Below are positions 13,415 through 20,168 of a stretch of DNA of 20,946 nt, one piece after another. The DNA is from JAGVGK01 sp038064935 (GTDB lineage Bacteria > Patescibacteriota > Minisyncoccia > Phycocordibacterales > JACOZG01): the NCBI GenBank assembly GCA_038064935.1, contig JBBTRZ010000035.1, positions 1-20,946 of the forward strand, written 5' to 3'. Position 1 is the first letter of the stretch, and each line of letters begins with the position of its first letter. Below the pieces are notes generated by a model. The model was not told where the DNA came from and ran no database searches. It worked only from the letters and a program-made list of their open reading frames with translations. The position numbers and the translations under genes are program-made.

Positions 13415-13879
13415 TCAAGATCGAATACCGAAGTGGTTTGTGTAATTAAGGCCGTTACCTCCTTTTGTCAATATACTGATCGCTCGATAATCCTCGCAAA
13501 CCGCTTCGGGTTCGCCAATTTTCATTAAGATAGTTGCTCTTGTTTCACGAAGCCTTATTTCTACTCCTTGTTCCTTTTCTCCTCCCGAATCAAATGCCTG
13601 ATTGATGTACACCAAGGCCCTTCGGTAACGATACTTTAACTGGACCATCGTATTGGCTTGCAGTAGCAACATTTCCGGGGTAAAACTTTCCGTGCCTCGG
13701 TTGCATCTAATCATAGCGTTAGAAGCACCGAGGGATCTCATTAACGACCACCAAGCTCTCCAGCATCAAAAGAAAACCTCCCAATTATTAGGCGATGATT
13801 CTGCTCGTTTTCTATGTTCCGTGCTTTTCAAAAACCAAGCCTCTGCGACTTTATACAATCCTATAGTTTCATCGGTCAC
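13415..13879 (-). pseudogene. TPR-like helical protein interrupted by an in-frame TGA
   Basis: I do not recognise a named family. A GTG at 13879, seven bases after GGAAAGGA, opens a frame starting VTDETIGLYKVAEAWFLK that meets TGA at 13768-13766. The same frame then continues without a gap: CWRAWWSLMRSLGASNAM, then paired helices such as PEMLLLQANTMVQLKYRYRRA and VEIRLRETRATILMKIGEPE, typical of tetratricopeptide helices, to the stop at 13415. Both sides look like coding sequence of one helical protein of about 154 codons. Either the TGA is a recent nonsense mutation, or it is read through, or the second part is translated alone from ATG 13741 (108 residues). A good terminator follows. Confidence 0.55.
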
Positions 13880-13986
13880 GACAATTTCCTTTCCGTTTAA
13901 TTTAACTTTTTCAAACAACGATCAGACTCAAACCTAACACAAATCATAATAATAAGACAAGTTTTGGTCCAGTACGATTTCGAGTC

Positions 13987-15561
13987 TCACGAATTATTTT
14001 TTGGCCGATATTGGAGGGCTTCGAGGAGATGTTCGTCGCCGATGTGTTCACTTCCCCCGAGGTCGGCGATGGTGCGGGCGAGTTTAATCACGCGGTGATA
14101 GGCCCGGGCGGAGAGATTGAGTCGGCGCGCCGAGGCGACAAGGAGTTTCGTGCCGGACTCCGAGAGCGGGGCGAAGCGCTTCAATTCACGCACGCCCATC
14201 TCACTGTTGGTGGCGATAGGTAAGCCGACAAAGCGCCGCGCCGCCACTTCGCGCGCCGCGATCACTCGCGCGCGGACGGCGCGGGAATATTCGCCGGAGG
14301 GCCCCATCGCCCCCAACTTCTCGTGATCAATGTGCGGGACATTAATCCACAGATCAATCCGATCGACGATCGGGCCCGAGAGCTTGCGTTGATAACGCAG
14401 GAGCGCGCTGGGATTACAAATACATTCTTTCCCCGGAATTCCCTGATTGCCGCAGGGGCAATAATTCATCGTCGCAACCAAAATGAAACTGGCCGGGAAG
14501 GTGACGGTGCCGCGCGAGCGGGCGATGGTGATGAGGCGGTCTTCGAGCGGCTGGCGCAGGGCCTCAATGACTCGTTTATCAAATTCGGGAAATTCATCAA
14601 GGAAGAGGACGCCACGGTGGGCGAGGGTAATTTCTCCCGGCCGTGGAATGGTGCCACCCCCGACGAGTGAGATGTAGGACGCGGTGTGGTGCGGCGCGCG
14701 GAAGACGGGGGCGGTGATTAGTTCGTCATGAGATAAAGTGCCGGAGACCGAATGAATGCCGGTTGCTTCCAGCGCTTGATCGAAGGGTAAGGGCGGCAAG
14801 ATGCCGATGAGCGCCTTGGCGAGCATTGTCTTCCCCGTGCCCGGTGGTCCGGCCATAGCAATGTTGTGACCGCCGGCCGCGGCGATCTCGAGGCCGCGTT
14901 TACCGGACGCCTGCCCCACTACATCGGCGAGGTCAATCAAAGGGGCATCATCGGCATAAGTGATAATAGTCGGCGCTTGGGGCGATAATTTTGGTACCAA
15001 CTTAGAGGTGTTCTCTTTCGCCTCTTTATCCCCTATACCGCGTGGGAGCGGTGAGAGATGGTCAACCAGATCCCGCAGACGGCGGCAACCGTAGACCTCG
15101 ATACCATTAACGAGCGCGGCTTCTTTGGCGTTGCCGATCGGCAAGAAAATTTCGCGGAACCCGGCCTCGCGGAGGTGTTTGACGAGGAGTAGCGTCCCTT
15201 TGATTGGCCGGAGTTCGCCATTCAAAGCGAGCTCGCCCAAGAAGGCGCGCCCGGCGGGCGCGAAGCGAATTTCGCGGCTGGCGAGAAGATGAGCCACGGC
15301 AATTCCAAGGTCAAATGCCGGCCCTTCTTTCTTCAGGTCGGCGGGGGCGAGGGAGACAATGACTTTGCGATTGCCGCGTTGGGGTGAGGGGAAGCCGGAA
15401 TTCTTAATCGCGGCGCTGATCCGATCGCGGGCTTCCTCGACCGCCTTATCGGGCAGGCCCACGATATTGAAGGAATGGAGACCTTTGGCGATATCCACTT
15501 CGATCTCCACCGTATCAGCTTGGAGGCCGACGACTTGCGCCGCATAAACCTTAGCCAGCAT
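13987..15561 (-). CDS. comM: ComM/YifB family AAA+ protein (Mg-chelatase-like)
   Basis: ComM is a hexameric DNA helicase that drives branch migration during natural transformation. The 524-residue protein has the usual three parts. An N-terminal Lon-protease-like domain (about 1-170) contains VVGLQADTVEIEVDI and FNIVGLPDKAVEEARDR. The AAA+ core has GPPGTGKT (238-245, Walker A) and VLFLDEFPEF (318-327, Walker B), and the family's Cys cluster CPCGN (368-372) with Cys380 and Cys382. A C-terminal lid domain contains LNLSARAYHRVIKLARTIADL. Nothing is missing. It follows the dksA-like gene by six bases and is probably co-transcribed. It suggests, but does not prove, DNA uptake ability. Confidence 0.95.
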   Translation of the reverse strand: MLAKVYAAQVVGLQADTVEIEVDIAKGLHSFNIVGLPDKAVEEARDRISAAIKNSGFPSPQRGNRKVIVSLAPADLKKEGPAFDLGIAVAHLLASREIRFAPAGRAFLGELALNGELRPIKGTLLLVKHLREAGFREIFLPIGNAKEAALVNGIEVYGCRRLRDLVDHLSPLPRGIGDKEAKENTSKLVPKLSPQAPTIITYADDAPLIDLADVVGQASGKRGLEIAAAGGHNIAMAGPPGTGKTMLAKALIGILPPLPFDQALEATGIHSVSGTLSHDELITAPVFRAPHHTASYISLVGGGTIPRPGEITLAHRGVLFLDEFPEFDKRVIEALRQPLEDRLITIARSRGTVTFPASFILVATMNYCPCGNQGIPGKECICNPSALLRYQRKLSGPIVDRIDLWINVPHIDHEKLGAMGPSGEYSRAVRARVIAAREVAARRFVGLPIATNSEMGVRELKRFAPLSESGTKLLVASARRLNLSARAYHRVIKLARTIADLGGSEHIGDEHLLEALQYRPKNNS

Positions 15562-15567
15562 AAAAAA

Positions 15568-15942
15568 CTAGACGCCTTCTTGATCCAAGTGTTGCTTGCA
15601 AGTCCGGGCTTCCGGATTAGCTTCGAGGCGGGCCACCTCAATCGGTTGGTGACAAATCTCACACTTACCGTAAGTGCCGTCCTCGATGTGAGCGAGAGCC
15701 AATTCAATATTATGTAAACGCTTCTCGAGCGGGATAATTTCCGCCTGCCGCTCCTCCAAAGTCTCAATTCGATCGGCTTCTTCATCACGGAAAGCGTTCT
15801 CGCCGGTCTCGGCCGGCACCGCTTCCCAATCGGCCGGGTTCTTCGGATTAATCTGGGCGATCCCCGACAACTCCTCTTGCAGTGATAATTTTTCCGCCTC
15901 GAGTTTTTTCTTCAACTCCTCAATATTTAATGTTTGTTCCAT
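15568..15942 (-). CDS. DksA/TraR-type zinc-finger protein
   Basis: DksA/TraR proteins enter the secondary channel of RNA polymerase and adjust promoter use. The 124 residues comprise a long coiled coil (about 5-88) with acidic residues, then a short zinc finger: CEIC (94-97), then IEVARLEANPEARTC and KQH, giving Cys94, Cys97, Cys115 and His118. The fourth ligand is therefore His instead of the common Cys. The motif GTYGKCEICHQPI is characteristic of the family. It is the first gene of a unit with comM. A TATAAT box 11 bases before the ATG and GGGG just upstream indicate a very short leader. Confidence 0.88.
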   Translation of the reverse strand: MEQTLNIEELKKKLEAEKLSLQEELSGIAQINPKNPADWEAVPAETGENAFRDEEADRIETLEERQAEIIPLEKRLHNIELALAHIEDGTYGKCEICHQPIEVARLEANPEARTCKQHLDQEGV

Positions 15943-15953
15943 CCCCGCAGTCT

Positions 15954-15959
15954 ATTATA
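15954..15959 (-). promoter_or_regulatory. -10 box of the dksA-comM unit
   Basis: A perfect TATAAT on the minus strand, ending 11 bases before the ATG at 15942. TTGCCA lies upstream but at only 13 bases, too close for a standard -35. Confidence 0.5.
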
Positions 15960-16007
15960 CTCGACCACCCGTTGGCAAGCGCTGAAACATGAAACGATAT
16001 TTTACGG

Positions 16008-16298
16008 TCACTTCCAGAAAATTAAGACGAGTGAAACGACGCCTAGCCCCATCCCGACGATCTGGACTGCGGTTAGATGTTCTTTATAAAATATCAAACC
16101 GATAATTGACGCTAATATGGCGGAGGTGACAGAAAAAATAATTGCTCCCCTGGCAAGCCCCGAACCGGACTTCAGGGCAATCAACCAAGAAGTATTCGCC
16201 AAGAGGTAGGAAAACAAAGATAGAATCGCATAAAAAATTGAACGGTTACCCAGAGACCATTCTTTCGCAAAGATATCAGCAACCAACTCAAACACCAC
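16008..16298 (-). CDS. Small EamA/SMR-like membrane protein with an early in-frame stop
   Basis: About 100 residues with four hydrophobic segments in the style of small multidrug-resistance or half-size EamA transporters: VVFELVADIFAKEWSL, IFYAILSLFSYLLANTSWLIAL, GAIIFSVTSAILASIIGLIFY and VGMGLGVVSLVLIFW, with the family-like GLARGAIIFSV loop and FYKE. The gene starts oddly. ATG TTT CAA at 16331 is followed by TAG (16322-16320) and then an uninterrupted frame, IIPLTILVVFELVAD, that reads as the normal first membrane helix. If translation begins at the GTG at 16298, helix 1 is shortened by seven residues. It starts five bases after dinD, so it is likely the last gene of that unit. Substrate unknown. 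Confidence 0.6.
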   Translation of the reverse strand: MVFELVADIFAKEWSLGNRSIFYAILSLFSYLLANTSWLIALKSGSGLARGAIIFSVTSAILASIIGLIFYKEHLTAVQIVGMGLGVVSLVLIFWK

Positions 16299-16335
16299 TA
16301 ATATTGTCAGAGGAATTATCTATTGAAACATAAAT

Positions 16336-17142
16336 TTAGTGTTTAGTTAAAAGTTTGATTTCTTTTTTCACTTCCCGGATATGTTTTTCTGGTTTGAGAT
16401 TTTCTGGAGTTTCACCACCAATATCTTTTATAGTCCGACGAACTTTGCCACCAACCATGAAGTGAGTCCGTCGCGCCTCAAGTTCGTTTCTGGTTCTATC
16501 CTTCTTTAATTTTTCTTCGGTTTGAGTAATGCGGAAAAGGTTAGCGGCGAGTTCGACTGAACCGGCTTGGTCAAGAAGTTCACCTTTCTTTATTCCTTTT
16601 TTCTTTTCAATATCAGCCAAAGGTAACCCGTACAAGCCCTTATATCCAGCATCATTGAACAAGCCAAAATTGGAAACTCCTGCCGATTTGGCGGTGCTAA
16701 ATAATTTTTTGTTTTCGCTAGACACTTCACCTCGGATAAAAAGTCTTTTTTCTGCTGCCGGCAAATTATCAAAAATTTCTTGTTTTCTAGTTTGTACGGC
16801 GAAGTATGTTTGAGCTAAAGCAATTTGTGGAATTTTTGGGTCACCATTCTGAGCGATAAGGTAGCAGGCATATCTATCTAATTTCCAATCCCTCACACCT
16901 CTTTTTCCTCCAGACCCCACATTGACCATTTTAGTCAATTGACTAAAATGGTCAGCAATTGTTTGCCCACTATTAAATGCTCCTTGAGCGGCGCGACCAA
17001 TGACTTCATTAAATGCTTGCCAGGTCGAGTAACCAAACAAAGGCAGAAGGTCTCGTGCCAACCAAAATTCGACACCATTCTCATCCACTTTTTTAATCGC
17101 CTCGAAGTTTTCGTTTGGGCCACTGATAATTTTGTCCGTCAT
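16336..17142 (-). CDS. dinD: DinD-like protein with a BRO-N domain
   Basis: DinD is a DNA-damage-inducible protein in Escherichia coli reported to inhibit RecA filament activities. The 268-residue product has a BRO-N/antirepressor-type N-terminal domain: VEFWLARDLLPLFGYSTWQAF (24-44), HFSQLTKMVNVGSGGKR (65-81), then DRYACYLIAQNGDP (89-102) and IALAQTYFAVQTRKQE (107-122). A helical C-terminal part has NFGLFNDAGYKGLYGL and a basic tail. Codons 63-73 lie inside a perfect 32-base palindrome. A TATGAT box ends seven bases before the ATG, at the 3' end of the upstream coiled-coil gene. I see no convincing LexA box, so SOS control is not shown here. Confidence 0.87.
   Translation of the reverse strand: MTDKIISGPNENFEAIKKVDENGVEFWLARDLLPLFGYSTWQAFNEVIGRAAQGAFNSGQTIADHFSQLTKMVNVGSGGKRGVRDWKLDRYACYLIAQNGDPKIPQIALAQTYFAVQTRKQEIFDNLPAAEKRLFIRGEVSSENKKLFSTAKSAGVSNFGLFNDAGYKGLYGLPLADIEKKKGIKKGELLDQAGSVELAANLFRITQTEEKLKKDRTRNELEARRTHFMVGGKVRRTIKDIGGETPENLKPEKHIREVKKEIKLLTKH
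16923..16954. repeat. Perfect 32-base palindrome inside dinD
   Basis: TGACCATTTTAGTCAA (16923-16938) is followed at once by its exact inverse complement (16939-16954), with no spacer. In the dinD frame it encodes HFSQLTKMV. The mRNA would form a long hairpin about 190 bases after the start codon. Confidence 0.9.
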
Positions 17143-17149
17143 AATTTAT

Positions 17150-17155
17150 ATCATA
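17150..17155 (-). promoter_or_regulatory. -10 box of dinD
   Basis: TATGAT on the minus strand ends seven bases before the dinD ATG, in the 14-base gap after the upstream stop codon. It would allow dinD to be expressed apart from the coiled-coil genes. Confidence 0.4.
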
Positions 17156-17156
17156 A

Positions 17157-18422
17157 TTACCTCACCATCCGAAACCGTTTGAGAATTTCGAGGAAGGTCT
17201 CGCTGGTTTGGGTGAGGATGATGGTGTTTTGATCGGGGAAGCCGTAGATGGCTGGTTGGGTGACGCTCGCGCCATCGAGGATTCGCGTGTCAAGATTTTG
17301 AATTAACTGATCGCGAAAACGCGTTAGCCCCCCAGACGCATTTTCCACGGTTGACGAAGCCGCGACCGGTTTGCCGACAAGCGTATCCCAAACCGCGGGT
17401 AAATTTTTCTCCCAGGCAAGAAGTTGACCGTAACTCTGCGCGGCGGATTTCGTTTGCAAAATAATAAACGGCACGCGACTTGTCGAATCAGAATAAAGGC
17501 CAAACATAAAATTCGGGGCAACGATTCGCGTCAAATCCGCCGGAAAGGACAAGCCAAGAAGCGTTTGCCAGGCGCGGAAGGGAAGCGGTGCCTCGTTGTC
17601 AGAAAAGACCAACTCCGTCACTGTGCCCGCGGCGGTGTTCGTTGTCACAGCAGCTCGAATTTTGGCCACGAGCGCGGGGATGGTCTGATTGGCGGTGGGG
17701 ATGTCGAGTTGTTGATCGGCAGTGATGATCGAGGTTTCAACTTTAGAATTTGGTCCGTTCAGTGGCCCGATTGGTCCGCCAGCTGGCGGATGGGGCATTA
17801 ATCCGGGAATCAGCGATAGTAAATTATTCACTTGCTCGCGGAAGAAGAATACCCCGCCGGCCGCCAGCGTTCCGAGCAAGAAGAGAATTAATATCACAGT
17901 TCGTAAGGCGTGAGATTGGCGTCCGGACGGTTCTCGCTGGGGAGTCCCCTGCCCCCGATTCTGGATAATTGAGCTGGCGATTGAAGCGCCTTGATTCACC
18001 GCCGTGGCCATATCGGTTTTAAGCGTGCGAATCGCATTTAAGTGAGTTGGCTTATCGGTCAAACTTTTTATTTCAGCCGCGGCCCGACGGGTGATATTGA
18101 GTCGCGCCATCTTCGCCGCCTCTTGGGTCGCGGTCGCGGCTTTTATTCTAGCATCAGCTTCGGCTGCCGCGCGCTCAGCCGCTTGCCGTTTAGCAGTTTC
18201 GGCCGCGCGCGCGGCTTCACCCACTTCTCTTGACTCTCGCTCGGCTCGCTCCAAGACTTCCCGTCGCGCGCGGTGAGTGGCACTTTCCATGGCGAGTCGA
18301 GCCTCAACTCGGCGTTTCTCAACCACCTTTTCACGCGCCGCCCGAGCGGCGCGCCGCTCATCGCCCTCCATGGCGAGTCGAGCTTCTTCGCGCCGTTTAT
18401 CCATATCCGAGAGTTGGGACAT
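17157..18422 (-). CDS. Membrane-anchored protein with cytoplasmic coiled coil and extracytoplasmic domain
   Basis: I know no function. From the ATG at 18422 it has 421 residues. The first 150 are Ala/Arg/Glu-rich heptad-like coiled coil that begins with two copies of the motif R(R)xEARLAME(G/S), 27 residues apart. A single membrane segment, RTVILILFLLGTLAAGGVFFF (about 174-194), follows a basic stretch, giving a cytoplasmic N-terminus. Outside comes a Pro/Gly linker and a folded domain (about 240-421) with APNFMFGLYSDSTSRVPFIIL, a style of domain I associate with Parcubacteria proteins of unknown role. The frame stays open to 18443, but those codons overlap the previous gene. The gene follows its partner by 8 bases, and both share the motif. 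Confidence 0.7.
   Translation of the reverse strand: MSQLSDMDKRREEARLAMEGDERRAARAAREKVVEKRRVEARLAMESATHRARREVLERAERESREVGEAARAAETAKRQAAERAAAEADARIKAATATQEAAKMARLNITRRAAAEIKSLTDKPTHLNAIRTLKTDMATAVNQGASIASSIIQNRGQGTPQREPSGRQSHALRTVILILFLLGTLAAGGVFFFREQVNNLLSLIPGLMPHPPAGGPIGPLNGPNSKVETSIITADQQLDIPTANQTIPALVAKIRAAVTTNTAAGTVTELVFSDNEAPLPFRAWQTLLGLSFPADLTRIVAPNFMFGLYSDSTSRVPFIILQTKSAAQSYGQLLAWEKNLPAVWDTLVGKPVAASSTVENASGGLTRFRDQLIQNLDTRILDGASVTQPAIYGFPDQNTIILTQTSETFLEILKRFRMVR
18286..18383 (-). repeat. Direct 17-base repeat encoding the EARLAME motif
   Basis: TCCATGGCGAGTCGAGC occurs identically at 18286-18302 and 18367-18383 (plus-strand reading), 81 bases apart, so exactly 27 codons. A diverged version encoding REEARQAMEG lies in the neighbouring gene near 18887-18910. 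It indicates internal duplication of a short coiled-coil unit. Confidence 0.8.
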
Positions 18423-18429
18423 AGGTGTT

Positions 18430-18969
18430 TTAAGCGTCACCACCCAGAGCTTTGAGGGCGTTTAATTTGGTTTGAGCGACTTCTTCCTCATCGAGTAGGA
18501 GTCGGTATTTTTGCGTATTATTATCAATCGCTTGCTCGACTTTAAATAATTTATCTTGGAAGCCCCACTTCTTTTGCTCGGACTCTCGTCGTTTATCTTG
18601 GGTCGCCCACCGTTCCTTTTCAATCCCCTGCTTCGCTTCTGGCGCCACGGTTTTTATTTCTTCTAATTCCAGTCGGGCCTCTTCCGCTTCAGTCACCTTT
18701 TCTTGTTCGAGGATGGGGGTGAGTGCCTCGCGAATAATTTGCCGCTCATCATCGAGGGCAATCCAGTCGAGTTCAAGCTTCTCTTTTTGCGTTCTTAAAT
18801 TAGTAAGTTTCTCTTCGAGGAGTCCGCGCTCACTCGAATTTTGTTTCTCCCGTTCGCTTTGCTCGCGGCGCTCGGTTCGCTCCGGCCCCTCCATCGCCTG
18901 CCGCGCTTCTTCTCGCTTGCGTTCGAAGAGTTGCTCCGGCGTTTCTTTAGTATCTTTGTTTGGTTCCAT
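18430..18969 (-). CDS. Cytoplasmic highly charged coiled-coil protein
   Basis: Unknown function. The 179-residue protein from the ATG at 18969 is almost entirely Glu/Lys/Arg/Gln with heptad-like Leu. An N-terminal segment with KREEARQAMEGPER (motif shared with the next gene) is followed by a long antiparallel coiled coil (ERGLLEEKLTNLRTQKEKLEL ... FQDKLFKVEQAID). There is no membrane segment, signal or Cys. A TATACT box lies seven bases before this ATG and only one base before an in-frame ATG at 18975, which favours 18969. Likely a partner of the membrane-anchored protein encoded just downstream, since both share the motif and are adjacent. Confidence 0.65.
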   Translation of the reverse strand: MEPNKDTKETPEQLFERKREEARQAMEGPERTERREQSEREKQNSSERGLLEEKLTNLRTQKEKLELDWIALDDERQIIREALTPILEQEKVTEAEEARLELEEIKTVAPEAKQGIEKERWATQDKRRESEQKKWGFQDKLFKVEQAIDNNTQKYRLLLDEEEVAQTKLNALKALGGDA

Positions 18970-18976
18970 GCCCATA

Positions 18977-18982
18977 AGTATA
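18977..18982 (-). promoter_or_regulatory. -10 box of the coiled-coil gene pair
   Basis: TATACT on the minus strand ends seven bases before the ATG at 18969. No -35 box stands out. Confidence 0.4.
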
Positions 18983-19034
18983 AAATAAAACCGCGCGACT
19001 AGCTATCGCCCGGTGTTTATTATTTTCTTTTTGA

Positions 19035-19616
19035 TTATTGAGGAGTTGATTCTGCGGTGGGCGGCGCGCTATTGCCATTCACCACTCCCCCGCCGCGCTT
19101 CGAGTGCCCGTAACCCAAGAGATATTTCCGCGGATTCTCGCTCAAGTCGAGGAAGTCGTCGGCCATGTCGCGGAGTTTGCCCGAGGTGCTTTTACCGAAG
19201 GAGATCACCTCGACTTGATTGCCATTTCTAATTTTCAAATATTCGACGAGCGGACAGAAGTCGCCGTCGCCCGAGACAATTACCACCGCATCGAGGCGCG
19301 GGGCGAGCTTCACCGCGTCAATCGCGAGGCCGACATCCCAATCCGCCTTCTTCGCTCCCCCGCCGAAGATTTGCAGGTCTTTAGTAATGATATCAATCCC
19401 GATCTTGCCGAGCGCTTCGAGGAAGTTTCGTTCCTCGCCGGATTCGGTCGTCACGACATAGGCCATGGCGCGGACGAGAGTTCGGCCGGCCACCGCATCC
19501 TTCATGATCGCGCCGAAATTGACTCGAGCGCGATAAAGATTTTTGGCGCAGTGATAGAGATTTTGGGTATCAATAAAGACGCCCACCCGCTGTCCTTTAT
19601 GTTTCGTTACGGCCAT
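19035..19616 (-). CDS. NYN-domain (LabA/DUF88-like) putative RNase
   Basis: NYN domains are PIN-like nucleases acting on RNA. The 193-residue protein shows the complete acidic set: VGVFIDTQNLYH (Asp16), KKADWDVGLAIDAV (Asp92, Asp94, Asp100) and VIVSGDGDFCPLVEYL (Asp117, Asp119). A Gly/Ser-rich, probably disordered tail follows DFLDLSENPRKYLLG. The gene starts one base after the rpsO stop, so the two are surely co-transcribed and probably translationally coupled. Many bacteria have the RNase gene pnp after rpsO; here an NYN nuclease occupies that place, which suggests a role in RNA turnover or ribosome quality control. That role is inference. Confidence 0.85.
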   Translation of the reverse strand: MAVTKHKGQRVGVFIDTQNLYHCAKNLYRARVNFGAIMKDAVAGRTLVRAMAYVVTTESGEERNFLEALGKIGIDIITKDLQIFGGGAKKADWDVGLAIDAVKLAPRLDAVVIVSGDGDFCPLVEYLKIRNGNQVEVISFGKSTSGKLRDMADDFLDLSENPRKYLLGYGHSKRGGGVVNGNSAPPTAESTPQ

Positions 19617-19617
19617 A

Positions 19618-19863
19618 TTATTTTTGGGCCTCCGTAGCCCGCGCTTTCTTCTTATCTAAATATTTAAGATGCGCCCGGCGCTTGGACACCATTTTAAGCA
19701 GCCCGCGGCGGGAGTGCTCGTCCTTCTGATGTTTCTTCAAATGCTTGGCGAGCTGATCAATCTGCTCGGTGAGAAGCGACACCTGAACCGGCGAAGAACC
19801 GGTGTCCTTCTCATGGACCCGGGCGGTGCCGATTATTTTCTGCTTCTTCTTAGTTGACAACAT
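19618..19863 (-). CDS. rpsO: 30S ribosomal protein S15
   Basis: S15 binds the central domain of 16S rRNA and helps assemble the small subunit. The 81-residue protein has the conserved blocks HEKDTGSSPVQVSLLTEQI (17-35) and HLKKHQKDEHSRRGLLKMVSKRR (41-63), and is slightly shorter than the usual 88-89 residues. It is the first gene of a unit with the NYN nuclease. The ATG at 19863 lies six bases after an extended -10 box, so the transcript is expected to be leaderless, leaving no room for the classical S15 autoregulatory leader. Confidence 0.95.
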   Translation of the reverse strand: MLSTKKKQKIIGTARVHEKDTGSSPVQVSLLTEQIDQLAKHLKKHQKDEHSRRGLLKMVSKRRAHLKYLDKKKARATEAQK

Positions 19864-19869
19864 GACCCG

Positions 19870-19898
19870 ATGATAGCAGGTCCCACTTCTCCCCGCAA
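19870..19898 (-). promoter_or_regulatory. Promoter of rpsO
   Basis: On the minus strand TTGCGG (19898-19893), 17 bases, then TATCAT (19875-19870) with TGC as extended -10, then six bases to the ATG. It is the best-formed of the extended -10 promoters in the window. Confidence 0.6.
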
Positions 19899-19907
19899 GT
19901 TCAATTG

Positions 19908-20168
19908 TTACTTACCAAATAATTGGTGATGAGTGCCAATTCGGAGGAAAGTAATCACCCTATTTTCTTCGGTAAAAATTGCCCGATAATCGCCGGTGAT
20001 ATTGATACTTCGACAGCCGACAAACTCGCCGTGCAACTGGTGGTTATCAAGGAGAGGGTGAAACTTATCGTTCAAAAACAACCCCAATCTTTGGCGAAAA
20101 GATTCGCGAATATTTTGTGGAAGTTTAGCGAGATTTTTTATAAACTTCCGATGATAATCAACCTGCAT
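19908..20168 (-). CDS. RelE/YafQ-type toxin
   Basis: RelE-family toxins cut mRNA on the ribosome. The 86-residue protein begins MQVDYHRKFIKNLAKLPQ and has LHGEFVGCRSINITGDYRAIF, the family's central strands with a basic residue in GDYRA, then VITFLRIGTHHQLFGK, the usual C-terminal strand with the GTHxxL(Y/F) ending. Length and motifs look complete. The start codon lies inside the end of the antitoxin gene (11-base overlap), typical of co-translated TA pairs. Confidence 0.85.
   Translation of the reverse strand: MQVDYHRKFIKNLAKLPQNIRESFRQRLGLFLNDKFHPLLDNHQLHGEFVGCRSINITGDYRAIFTEENRVITFLRIGTHHQLFGK

Noticed and set aside
13766..13768. UGA recoded as glycine or selenocysteine
   Set aside because: TGA ends tyrS, the PBP gene, comM and the AbiE-antitoxin gene normally, so a global Gly code is excluded; I saw no convincing SECIS hairpin after the codon, so selenocysteine is not supported.
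14323..14670. 115-residue and similar frames on the plus strand within comM
   Set aside because: They are antisense to the conserved AAA+ core and have no promoter or ribosome-binding site; they are shadows of codon bias.
12816..17142. ORF6N and dinD genes as parts of a prophage
   Set aside because: No integrase, structural phage gene or attachment repeat was found; the genes between them (comM, dksA-like) are chromosomal.
19669..19857. 62-residue hydrophobic frame antisense to rpsO
   Set aside because: It is the complement of the conserved S15 gene and has no start signals.
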